A stretch of DNA of 64,000 nt from NCBI GenBank assembly GCA_950295325.1, contig OX485806.1, positions 27,528,001 to 27,592,000 on the forward strand, written 5' to 3'. Position 1 is the stretch's first letter. Each line of letters starts with the position of its first letter. Source of the stretch: Polytrichum commune. Taxonomy: Eukaryota > Streptophyta > Polytrichopsida > Polytrichales > Polytrichaceae. Under the pieces are notes generated by a model. That model was not told the DNA's origin. It made no database searches and worked only from the letters and a program-made list of their open reading frames with translations. The translations under genes and the position numbers were made by a program. Shown here piece after piece: positions 34,501-46,500 of the stretch.

Positions 34501-37500
34501 GTGGCCCTCCCGCGCGTTCAATCCGATGATGTGGATGCACAAGTGGCGCCGGCTGCGTGAGCGGACGCCGATGAAGCGGCGACACCAATTGATCAATTCG
34601 TTTTTCTTCAAGCTCTCCAGCTCTTGTGCTTGTTTCTTGAACTCGTCAAATAAGTACCTGCTCCACCACCGCCATTAAGGTGTGTGGGTGTTTAGTTTGG
34701 TTGCTTTTCTCGATCGGAAACATGTAGGATTGGTATGCTGTTAGGTGAGGATCGAAGAACAAACACCATGATGACACACATGTTTAGAAGGCGTCTGACT
34801 ACATCGTCGATTGTTCTTAACTACTCTACACTCACAAGTAAACAAAAAAAATGGGAGGAGCTGTGTATTGAGTTAAGGAATTAGCAAGCAAGCATGCACT
34901 TTTGATTACCATAATTGAATCGAGGGAGGTCTGATTTTCAAACTGGTTTTTTTTTGCTGATGCTTTCATGGTAGTTTTTCTAATGCGGAGACAAGTTTCG
35001 TTATGTGAATTTTATCAATAGAGAATCACACTGACATAACACCCAAATACTTGTAGGGTGAAGTTATAGTAGGGTCCAAGGCCAAAGAAACTACAAAACC
35101 AAGCAATCCTAATAATCAAGAGCAACATTTTGAACCCAAGGAATTTACACTAGGGGTCCATGTCCAAGGTATGGAAGAAAAAAATAATGAAGCGGTGTTA
35201 ATGAGGCATCCCTTCCCCGCCAAACCTTGGCAGTCCGCACTCAAGAAAGTACTCCTAGTTTGAGAAACCGATCTTGGAGCTTGGGTCCAATCTTGAGTTT
35301 GAAGTAAGGTCCATTAAAGGGTGTTTTAGGGATGTTGTGGACCCCAAGTTTCTTGGCTCCATACCCTAATGTAAAGCCACCCTAAGTATGGCAAAAATTT
35401 CCTCATGAAGAGTGGTCTCGTGGGTTTGACAAGGTATAGGAAGAAAGACTTTCTCTTTTGAAATGAACATCTACAATAAACACTTTTCCAACTAAACCTT
35501 TTTTTTTGGTGGGACGCTAAACATGCTATTAAGGTATGTGGGCCACCTCCAAATTAATACCCCCATATACAAAACATTATTGCAAGAGAAACAATAACAT
35601 ATATACAAATGTAGAGTTAAACATAGCCTCAAATATATGAACTAGTCCAAAATATAAGCACCTACTTATCATAGAATCATGATTTTTCACTTCATGTCCA
35701 AATGATGTACCTACTATGTTTTTATAGACACATCACATAATAGCCTAAATATATATAGAAACCTTACCTTCAACAATATCTCTCCTATGTATATGGTCAA
35801 TAAGACCTAGTCAATCAATACCCCATTTGTGTAGCTACATGGGTACCTATTGCAATGTCGAATGCACACACACCCCCCCCCCCCTTCCCCAAAGTATTAT
35901 GATGAGATTGCACTATGCGCTAAAGAACATAGAAGCTATTCTTAGTTATATATTTAACACAATTGGGAAAGGCCTTTGTAGTCAGTTAAAGAGAAAGGAA
36001 ATCTTCACTTTGATCTCTCATAACTTTTGCATCTCAAATCCGACTCAAAAGCTTGAAGAGATGTATTGTCATGTGAGGGTCAGAAGAGTAAGTTGTTTTC
36101 CGACCTGCGCTCCCAGATCTGTTCCCAATGTTGCTCGGTTTCTTCATACAAAGAACATGGAGGCTCGAGTTTCTGGGCTATCAAAGCATCCTTGTGATCC
36201 TTGAACTGCTCTTCCGTCATTTTTGTCTGTCCCTACCCAGACACTCACTGATGAGTTTGATTAAAATAAAGTAAAATAAAATAGTGTTTTCCATTCTATT
36301 TTTAGCAAGATTAGTCGCAGGTGGAAACAATGCCTTGAGCTAGTCTTACCTATGGCACTGACAAGGCCTAACTCCATGTTCCTCAGATGATGCAATGAAA
36401 TGAAATGGATTTGAAAGTTCAAGAAGCCAAACGAATCATGGGGCTAGATACATCATGGTGGAGTCACAAAATGATAATTCCCTGAAGTAACAGAGTGCAT
36501 GTAATGGCTTTTGTAGAAAACAACTAATATCAACCACATGATCAAGTTCGTCGAAAGACTTGAGACTGCACAATGCTATCTTCTGAAATAAGGAAGAAAC
36601 AAAATCCTTCTAATGGAGTTACAAAGAAAGCATTCCAACATAAAATGTGCCTCATTTTTAAATACATCTCAAGAGCAAAAATAGCACAATCTATTCTCTC
36701 GAGGGTTTGGCTTGATAGTTGCCCGTTTGCCTATTTCAACGACGAGTCTACGATTTGAGCTTTGGTAGGCAACAACGATTTTGTGTTTAGATAGTGATGT
36801 ATCACAGAAAAGATAACACAAGATGACACTAAAACTGAAAAGTAACACAGAAAATTGCAAGCACTAGACTCCATTTCTCTAACCCTAAGATGAAGTGACG
36901 GTGGGAAGAAGTCATGTAGTCGACAGCTATACCAGTATTGCGGGTATTTGTTCAATGAAGGCATTCGTGCGGGCCTGGAGAAATGCAGGGCTATACTTTG
37001 CAGACTGCACCATGAAAGTGAAACCTAGCACTTGGTGCAAATCTTGACACCCACTATCTACGGTGTAACCCAGCTGCTCCTGTGTCCTGTCACCCACCAT
37101 ACCCATGATGAAAAAGATGTTAATTTCCTCACTTCCAGAATACTAACATAGGGACAGACAAACTTCCTGTACCATCTTCGCTTAATGTCCACAAAAAAAA
37201 AATTTTGATCACCAATAAAAGCCAATTTTCACACCCTTTTCATATCAGCATTTCCTTGTAGGTTTTACGCGGATACAAGGGTGGCTTAAACCCAAGGCCT
37301 TTCTGTGGATCCCACGGGAAGTCCGAGGTTAAGTGGTCTGAGGCCAAAATAATTTTAAGATTGCTGACCCCAAGCATAGTGGGGTATGTATATCTTGAGG
37401 AACTGAATATTTTCACCCAACTATGTGGAAATCTAGAGCTTGCCTTTGGGGGAGATAGGTGCAGGCTGGCTTGTCCACACCAATTCAAGGTTCTTCACTT

Positions 37501-40500
37501 TTGAATTTTTGAGGTTACGAACATTCTTGTGATGCTCGTTTCGAGATTACATATAGAGTTAGACCAACTTGGAGATGAAGCACCAGCATAATTCATGCCC
37601 GTGGCAACATCAGAGTCATCTCTCTCTCTTAATATGCTAGATACACAGAATCTTGTCAACTTCTTTACCTTTCCAGCTTTTGGATAATGTTCATCATGCA
37701 AGACCTTAATGACTTGGTACCTTTTAAATCAGGTGCTTGTTAAATCAATCTACTAATGAACTTATGTTGTGTTTGAAGCAAAAGCACACCTGAGTTGATT
37801 GAAAAAGGGTTCCGATATGATGGTTTCAAACAAGTCAAGCAAACACTTCAACCTTCTGGTATCTTTTCCAAGGTCTTGCCCAATTTGAAAGTATAACTGT
37901 CAAGATTGGAGAACAGAGCTCACTATGAGTCAAGAGAACGAAAGACAAAAGGTAGACTATGTTAAGCTTAGTGCAGCGTGTGGGCTGTGTGTATGAATTA
38001 TGAGGGGAAGACAAGTAGAGAGTGGTACATGTGCGACGGAATTTTTTTCGCAACTGGTTTTGCAGTTCTCCTTGTATAGCAGAGAAGTTCCAGCCGGGAG
38101 CTTGAGCACACAGTTTGTTGGCCTTTTCTCCAATGGCAAAGGACTGCTGACCAGAGCATCTTCGTAAACTTTGGCAATGTGCAGAGCCTGCTTTTTGAGA
38201 ATGTTCCCATGAAAGAAGCACTCGATATATGTCTGCAATAAGATGTTCATGGCAACACCACATGCTTGTAATAGAATCCGGAGCTAGCAATAATCATATT
38301 AACTTTGTAGGCAGTTGTAATCTTAACATTGATTCAAGCTACTGCATTGCCTTCAAGGATAACAAGTTCATCACATTGCAATCGTTACGAAGATATTGTT
38401 GCCCAATTCTCCCCACTTCTACCCAAGTCCCTAATGCTCGGGGGGGGGGGGGGGGGGGCAGTGTGTTAAAAAGTTAAGGATATAAGTGCGAACAACCATT
38501 ATTTTATAAGGGAGGTATTACTTTCAATTCTCTTCTTTTTTTCACATGCTATCATTATGTAGTTTCCTACTTTGGGTTAATAGAAAAATGGCTTGCATTA
38601 CTTATAATTCCAAATTACCTATTATTCCATACCCTATAGTACTTTAAAGATGTCCAGTGTCGTTTTTGATACCCTATATTACTCTTAAGTCCATTTATAA
38701 TTTTTTGCCCTCATGTTTTAAAAATACCCTATCATTTGTTCGCACGTATATTGCTACTCCAACCAATGCCTACCCCCCCCCCCCCCCGAGCCTTAATGTT
38801 ATGCAACTTTCTTGATGGTTTCCCTGGTGATACCACAAAGCATTTTTAAAAGAAAATGCGCCACATTAGGGATTGGAAAAAAGAGAGGAAGAAAGACGAC
38901 TCTGATGTTGGCACTAGGGTGGATTATGTTTTGTTTGCGAGTTGGTTTAAGTCTATATGTAATCCCAAGATGGGGCATTATGAGAATTAGAGAGCCCCCA
39001 AACATTGCTGCCTCCTTTCGAAGATAAACACCTTGCATGAATGCGGACAAGCCGAACAACACCTATCTCCATCAAGGCAAACCCTGAACTTTCCACAAGA
39101 TTGGTTAAATATGTCAGATTCACACAAGTACCCCCATTTTACCCAAATATCCCCACTATGATTGAGTGGACCCTTGATGATAGGGTACATTGGAAATCAA
39201 GTGCCAAGAAGGCCACTCGTCGAGTATTATTCTAGCCTTAGGCAACTTGACCTTGGAGTTTCCATGGAATCCAAGTTAAGGCCTTAGATTTAAGCCACCA
39301 TGGGATTAGAAAACAACATTATAGCGATCGATCAAACTGTCCATCACAGTCCAGTCTGGTCCCATTATGTCTACTCTAGTCCCATCAGATCCACACATGT
39401 CCAGTGCTGTCCGTTCTGGTCCAACTTCCAATTTGACCAGGAATAAATATAAATATAAAATATAAAAATTCAGTAATGTCTGGCCCATCACATGTCATGT
39501 CACAAATGCCGGAACGCATAATGTTAAATATGCCACGTATGTTTGTTGTCACAATCCTACATTCGATTACGAGTTGAAATACCTAAGATACATCTGAGAA
39601 GCTTGTTGTCAAGATTAAAGTGGGAAGTACTAGAGTGCATGCCTTGTTGAAAAGGGTCGTGAAAAAAGGGACATAATCTGCAAAAGTAAGGCGTGCTAGA
39701 CATGCACTTCTGCTCTCAATATTCCAAAACCTTTTGCTCAATGCTTGTGTTGAGATATATGAAGCGTGGTCAATAGGCTTCTCATTAGCCCTCTTGTAAT
39801 CTTCTAACATGCACTCCTTCAAGCTCTGCATCACAAACAACTTTGGCCATTGAATTGGCTTGGGACTTTAAGTGGGCACACAGGCCTTTCTTCTTGTGTT
39901 ATTTATTGAATCTAGAATGGTGTCTATAATTTGAGCACATAGTCTAATCTCTACGTAATATGTGTCTTTTTAAGTGTCCATTTCTAACAACAACCTTGCC
40001 ATTTACTAGTCAAATGTAGGCGTTCGATTAAGTAAGAGTGACCACATAAGGTCCACATACCTTACCTCAAAATTCCCTGAGGTTACAAAGATCCCCTTCA
40101 AGTTGGCCGCAATTCTTTCAGCAAGGACAGGGAGTTTCTCACTGAATCCGGACAACTTCACTTCAAGCTTATATCCTGACAGCGTGATTGATGTCTCCAG
40201 CTTTGCCATATTTGCCTGAATCATGAATAGGACCACTACGGACATCAATTCGTTTTTTTGCAGGCCATGTCTAATTTCAAGATGATTATTAAAAGTTTCA
40301 TATCCCTTGTAGACCTACTCTTAAGTAGCAATCACCACTAACTTGATTATCTAATCAAGCCTATTTTAATTGCAACACTGGTAAATTCTTCCAATTTAAG
40401 TGCATTCTTTTTATTGACTCTGCCCTAGAGCAGAGTTTAAAGTTTGCTTTTTTTTCTCGTCCATAAGATTTGTCCCTGAATGAAGGAATGTGGATGAATT

Positions 40501-43500
40501 TAAGTTAACTTTCGGTAACTAGAAATTCATGTAAGAAAATACACTAATTATTGTATTTAGTGTCATATGGTATTTTATGTCACTGGTAACTTTTATTGTT
40601 GGTACTTCTTGGGAATAAGTTTACAAGTCCTGCCATCCCAACTTACTTTAAGTTCATCACTTCTGGTATATTTTTCATTTTAACATTTTTGTAATGAAAC
40701 GTTGTCATGGATGAATTGAAATTTGGATGAGAAACCATTTAGTAAGTGACAGTAATTGCAACACTGTAAATCCATAATGCCCAAATTTTTTACAAGGAAT
40801 GACAAATAATGTTAGGTTTACATATAGTGTTGGTGACACTACACGGGCGGTTTACAATAGTACTGAGCAAGACAAATAGGATTGGTGACACGAAATACAA
40901 TATTTAGTGTAGATAGAGCTATCTTGAACCTAAATTAACTCCCATTCTTAAAATAGGGCTTGGATAGAGCCTTGCATGCATAGGATCTTGTTGCTTTGCA
41001 TCTTTTTCATATCTTTCAGATGGATATCAAACTATCCGCTAGGGTTCTAGGGATCAGGGTATCAAAGTGACAGGATTTAATATGCAAGTGGCTTGGTTCA
41101 CCCACAAGGGGTCACTCCCTTGCAGAGCCCAACATTTTCCTTTTTAATTGCACCCATACCCAGACCATGCCCATCAGCAGTGACCTATGCCCACCCATGC
41201 CCACCCATGCCCACCCATAGCATGACATGAGCGCACCCATGCCCATCCATGCCCACACATAGCATGACATGTGCCCACCCATGCCCCACCCACGCCCCAC
41301 CCATGCTATTCAAATTGTGCCCATGTATTCAAAAATTGTGTAATGTGTATTGTGTAATTGTGTAATGTGTCTTGTATGATTGTGTAATTGTGCCCCACCC
41401 ATGCCCACCCATTATAATATCAAACCCATGCCCACCCATGAACAATAATATCGCAGCCATGCCCACCCATGCCCACCCATGAACAATAATATTGCACCCA
41501 TGCCCACCCAAAACCCATGGGCATGGGCATGGGTATGGGCACCCAATGTAGGGCTCTGCTCCCTTGTAGAGACATGAACCATATGAGGTAAAATGGTAAA
41601 TTCAGGAGGGTATGAGGAATCACTTTTAAATTCATGGGATATTCTACATATTCTTAACATATATCTAGTATACTCTCAAAATGCAGTTCCAATAGACTCA
41701 CTTTTTATAAGACTTCTATATTACTTTGAACATCAAACGGGACCCATCTTTTATCACGACAATGGAGTGGAAGTCTCACCAAATACAACATCTTGTTCAG
41801 CTCACTTTTCAGCTGAACCACGTACAGCTGAGCTAATACTGCATCCTCAACGCATTTGGTTCCCGCACTGAGAGTTATTGAAAAGAATGCATTTGTTCGA
41901 GGCGTACTGAACTTTCTGTCAATTTTATGCCACACTTTGAGTGCGGCGGAGTCCAAAAGACAACTCGGGTGCGCGTGTTCCTTGCCTATGGTATGGATTG
42001 TGAAATCATGAGGAATGAATTCATTGTGCACTGGCATATGTAGAGCCGGATCCACCGATGGTGGGTTTGCCCAAATTTTCATGGTGTTTGCCGGGAGCGT
42101 CTCCTCTTTGAAGGGAGTTTCGAACCATGGCTCAATCTGCACACCTGACAAAACAGCAGACACATTATTAACACATCTCTGAACTAAGATTTTATTCTTC
42201 ATAGCAAATGTTAGAATTAAGGTAGGAAGAAATATTTTAAGTAAATTCAGAAAGAATAAAAGGTTCTGGGTACTTCACATCAGACAATGTGGATGAGAAA
42301 CTATATCACTCCGACATTCAAGCTTTGTTACTTACTCTTAGGCTAAATTTGCATGTTCTCTATGTAGCCTACCCCTGAAAGTGAGGAAACTGTGTTTATA
42401 AACACATTTTTCTGCGAGCTACATCTATGTCTATCTCTGTCTATGTGTAGATGTCCTTTGTGTGCCCTACTACTTGGAAGTGCTTGCATTCTTGTTCGCA
42501 GAAAAATGAGATAGAAGTACTCTCAAATTACAAGGGAGTGCCCCCTGGGCATCCAAGGTTCAATTGTGCTATCTTATAATAGATTAGTTCTTCGCCTCAA
42601 TGGGGTTTTTCATCAGGAGTTTATGTCCTATAATTTTCAATTTGATCATTTTGCATAAAATATCAATGTTTTCTTCCACTTGTGGTACATGCTTAGAGGT
42701 AGTTATTGAATTTGAATTAGAGCAACCTAATTTGGTTCATTAAGGGCCAAACTCGTTTTATCAACTCTTGGCATGCCAAAATGCGTTTGACCCTCAATGA
42801 ACGGATATAGAATGTTCTTCCTTTAAACCTCCACACTGCCTTCAAGCCCGCATCTAGAACTAACCAAACATGGAAGGTGCTGTATCAAAACAACCAACTC
42901 CCGACCAAAAGTCATGTCCATTCTTTTGTTTTCCTATTTAGTTTCTGCCAAGAAAGTCTCAACTGAAATTCTAGGTAAGTGCAAACGAAAGTTTTTGCTT
43001 CTGTGTGAGAAAAATCAATCATGGAAATGCAAATGCTAAGTTGGGTAAGTGATACCTGGAGCATTTTTGTCGAAGCTGTGTAGCAATAGGTCAAGGCGCA
43101 TGTTCTCTGGGGTGAATCTGGCTAGAAGTGAGGTAATCAAGGATGGATCCCACAAGTCATGAGCATACTCCCCATACAGGATATGTGCTTCCGAGTACAA
43201 GTGCATGTTTGCTGCCAGCCCTCTCAAAACATGAAGTCATCATAATCACATTTCATTTCATAATTGGGACAAGCTACGAGAAGTATGCTTAGTGAAGTTT
43301 TCAAGTGCCTCAAATGTTAGTCAGCTCAAATTTCAGAAGGTTTGAACATATCCTGGGAACACCTACGAGATTTACATGAATGTGAAAATGTATGTTACAA
43401 CCAATGATCATTACCTATTCTCAAGTTTGTGAAACAAAGAGTGGTGTGTGATAATTGGCGTCGAACTGAAACCTTGCTAGAAATAGGTGGACATACGGTA

Positions 43501-46500
43501 TGCAGCTTGCGGGTGTTATTCAGTCACTTTCCTTAATCAGATACATATATTTGATTGGTGTGTGGTTTGGTGAGGATCAAATAATAAAGACACATGTTCA
43601 TTAAGAGAATGGACTACGTCTTCAAATTTTATTAACTACTCTACACTCAATAATGAACACAAATGGGCAGACCATGTATTCATTGAAGAAATCAACAAAC
43701 ACGCACTTCTGATAACCATAATGAATGCAGGGGAGGTATGATTTTTGTTGATGCTTCCTTGTAGATTTGCTAATGCAGCACAAGTTCCGTTTCATTGTGT
43801 ATATCTAATTGATAGAAGTTGGAGAATATGAATAACGAATCGAATAACACCCACATACCTTAGATTGTGTAGATAACTTACTAGCAAGGTTTATTGCATA
43901 CTCATCTGAAGAGCCTTCCTCAGGAAATTGAAAATTCAATGTGCTAACAGCTTTTTGCTCCTTGAATACCCACTCCTGTGGTCCTACTGATCGCAACATT
44001 TTCAAATACTGGTAAAGAAGCCCAATGACCTCCATCACCTGCAAATAGACTACTACTTAAGGTTGCAAGAGGAGTTCATCAAACCTTGAAATTACATGAG
44101 ACAAACAAGGACGATATAAAGCCAATTTATTAGACATGTATTAAAAAGTATTATTTCGATGTTAATCACACGTGGTTTTGAATTTGACAAGGGAGTGATC
44201 TCCCTGGGTTGAATGCAAACACACAGGGAAACCAGTCACACCTTGCAACAACAACGTATGAAGCGACAACTATACATAGTGGAGGGATGTCATGATTTCA
44301 TACATGCTCAAGTCCATGGGATGTTAGAGAAATAGTAACAGTGAAATTGAATGTGACGGAGTTGGTTTCATGACCATTATCTCCACAGCCTGCCATAACG
44401 GTTCTACCCCATCCTCTCTTCTTAAGCAATGCCTGCAAACTTCCGGCACCCTCTGCAAACAATGACCACACGAATTCTCATCAGACGAAAATCAAATAAC
44501 ATAGTGGTCAGGTCAAGAGATTCTGTTGACGTGTCTTTTCTCGATTAGATACAAGGAGGCAAATTATCACTTGTAATCGATGGCCTTGGCATTGCTTGTC
44601 CACTACATCCATTAATGAACATTTGTCGCCCGCCATCGGCTGTGGTGGGCACCTAATATGTTGGACACCACTACAAGCCGCGACAGAGCTCCTCGCATCC
44701 ATTACCTAGTTCATAGTATCAAATAGCATAGTATAACTTTCAATTTCCTAATCTTTTTCAATGGTAGGCAAGATTTGGATCACCATGGCCGATGAGGTGA
44801 CCAAAATAGTCCTGAGGTTTTTTAAGATAGGCGCTCTCGAGGCAAGGAAGGGGCCAAGTCACTGATGCTAAACTCTGCTCTTGTCCAGCTGCACAGAGGT
44901 AGAAACGATGAGGTTTCCAAATTTGGCCTTCACAGTGAAACTTCAAGCGGCCATGACCACCTTCTCGCACTTCACTGAAGAGCTCAACCACCCACTTTTG
45001 CAGGGTCTCAATTGATTCTGAATTTTAAGAAAATAGTCAAAGAAACTGTCATATGTAATTTATATTTGTACTGTACTATGTTTGAATACATATACATACA
45101 TATACATACATATACATACATACAAACACACATATTGTTAAAGAGAGTGGAGTTGAACCGCAAGTATTTCGTTAAAAGTGCTCTCTGAGAGTTCAAGACA
45201 TTCGGCAACACACATGATGAAGCATTGAAAATCACGTCAGTAGCTGTAAAGTTGTTGTAAGCAAATCTGCTGCTTCAAACTCAATGCTGACAAGGTGGAA
45301 GAGTAAGTACATCCACACCTACTAAATGCATTAAATATCCAATTGGAGGAAGTGGGTCTTCAAGTCTTTGAATGAAATTCAAGATGCTAATTTTGTATGT
45401 TATTGTAAAGATCTTATACAATACATCCAGAGTAAGTAATCTGGTCACCATATGTCAAGAACATAGGTTGAAACAACAAGCAGTGATCAATTTCTTATAA
45501 TCAAAAGTCACATGGTTTCATGATGAAAAGTGGCATAGATTAATATTCCAGGTGTGCATTATGTTTACTAAGTAGACAGGAGATGATTGTAAGAAGCACG
45601 TGAACAACATGAGCACGCTTAATATGCCCGCAAATTCAGTCATTGTGAGGACCTACACAAACCTTACAGATATTTACTACTAAACATCAAGGGATCATTC
45701 ACACAATAGAGGTATCCTCTATCTCAAAATGACTTTTGGTCAGGAGTTGGTTGTTTGGATACAACACCTTCTATGTTTGGTAATTTTTTGGTGCATGCTT
45801 GAAGGTCGTGTGGAGGTTTGCAAGAAAAACATTTTTTATCCATTCATTTGAGGAGCAAACTTATTTTGGCATGCCAAGAGGTGCTGAAATGAGTTTAGCC
45901 CTCATTGAACTGCAGAAGGTTACTCTTCATTCAAATTCAAGCACTACCTCCGAGCATGCACCACAATTGGAATGAAATTATTGATATTGTATGCCATACA
46001 ACCAATATATTGATATATCACAGGGGATCAACTCCTGACAAAATGTCCCGTTGAGTTAAAGCATAACTCTAATAGAATGATTGGTGACACCGTCCTTGAA
46101 CATCTAAGGTTAATTGGTTAAACATCAAAGCATGTATGTGGAGGTCTTCCAAGAGAGGGTTATCCAAGTTTGCATTCTAGTTGAAAACTTAATATACAAG
46201 TGAGGCGGTTGTGATGAATAGGGCTTACCACGCACCTCCACCAAGCAATACGAGTTTCATGCGTCCTGCTCTGTAATGATCATGGTAAAGCTGTAGCAGC
46301 TTACCCCTCATGTCCACCCCTCGTTCCATGGGTTCACCTAAACTTTTCCTGTTTCCTGCAACCGCACTATATATCGTACTAAGCAAAACTAAACAAAAAA
46401 GTCCACCAGTCCAAGGTGCCAAATTTCAATTTGCTTGAAGGAACTCACATATGGTACTACAAGTCTTGACCATGTTGCAAACCCAATTCTTTGTTGCTTT

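Noticed and set aside
41112-41660. Glycine/tryptophan/methionine-rich open frames on the minus strand
   Set aside because: They are translations of the GCCCACCCAT minisatellite in several frames, with no start context or domain.
41705-42202. 165-codon minus-strand frame as a free-standing gene
   Set aside because: The central part is nardilysin exon 14 (41,780-42,144). The two ends read into introns past GT and AG signals.
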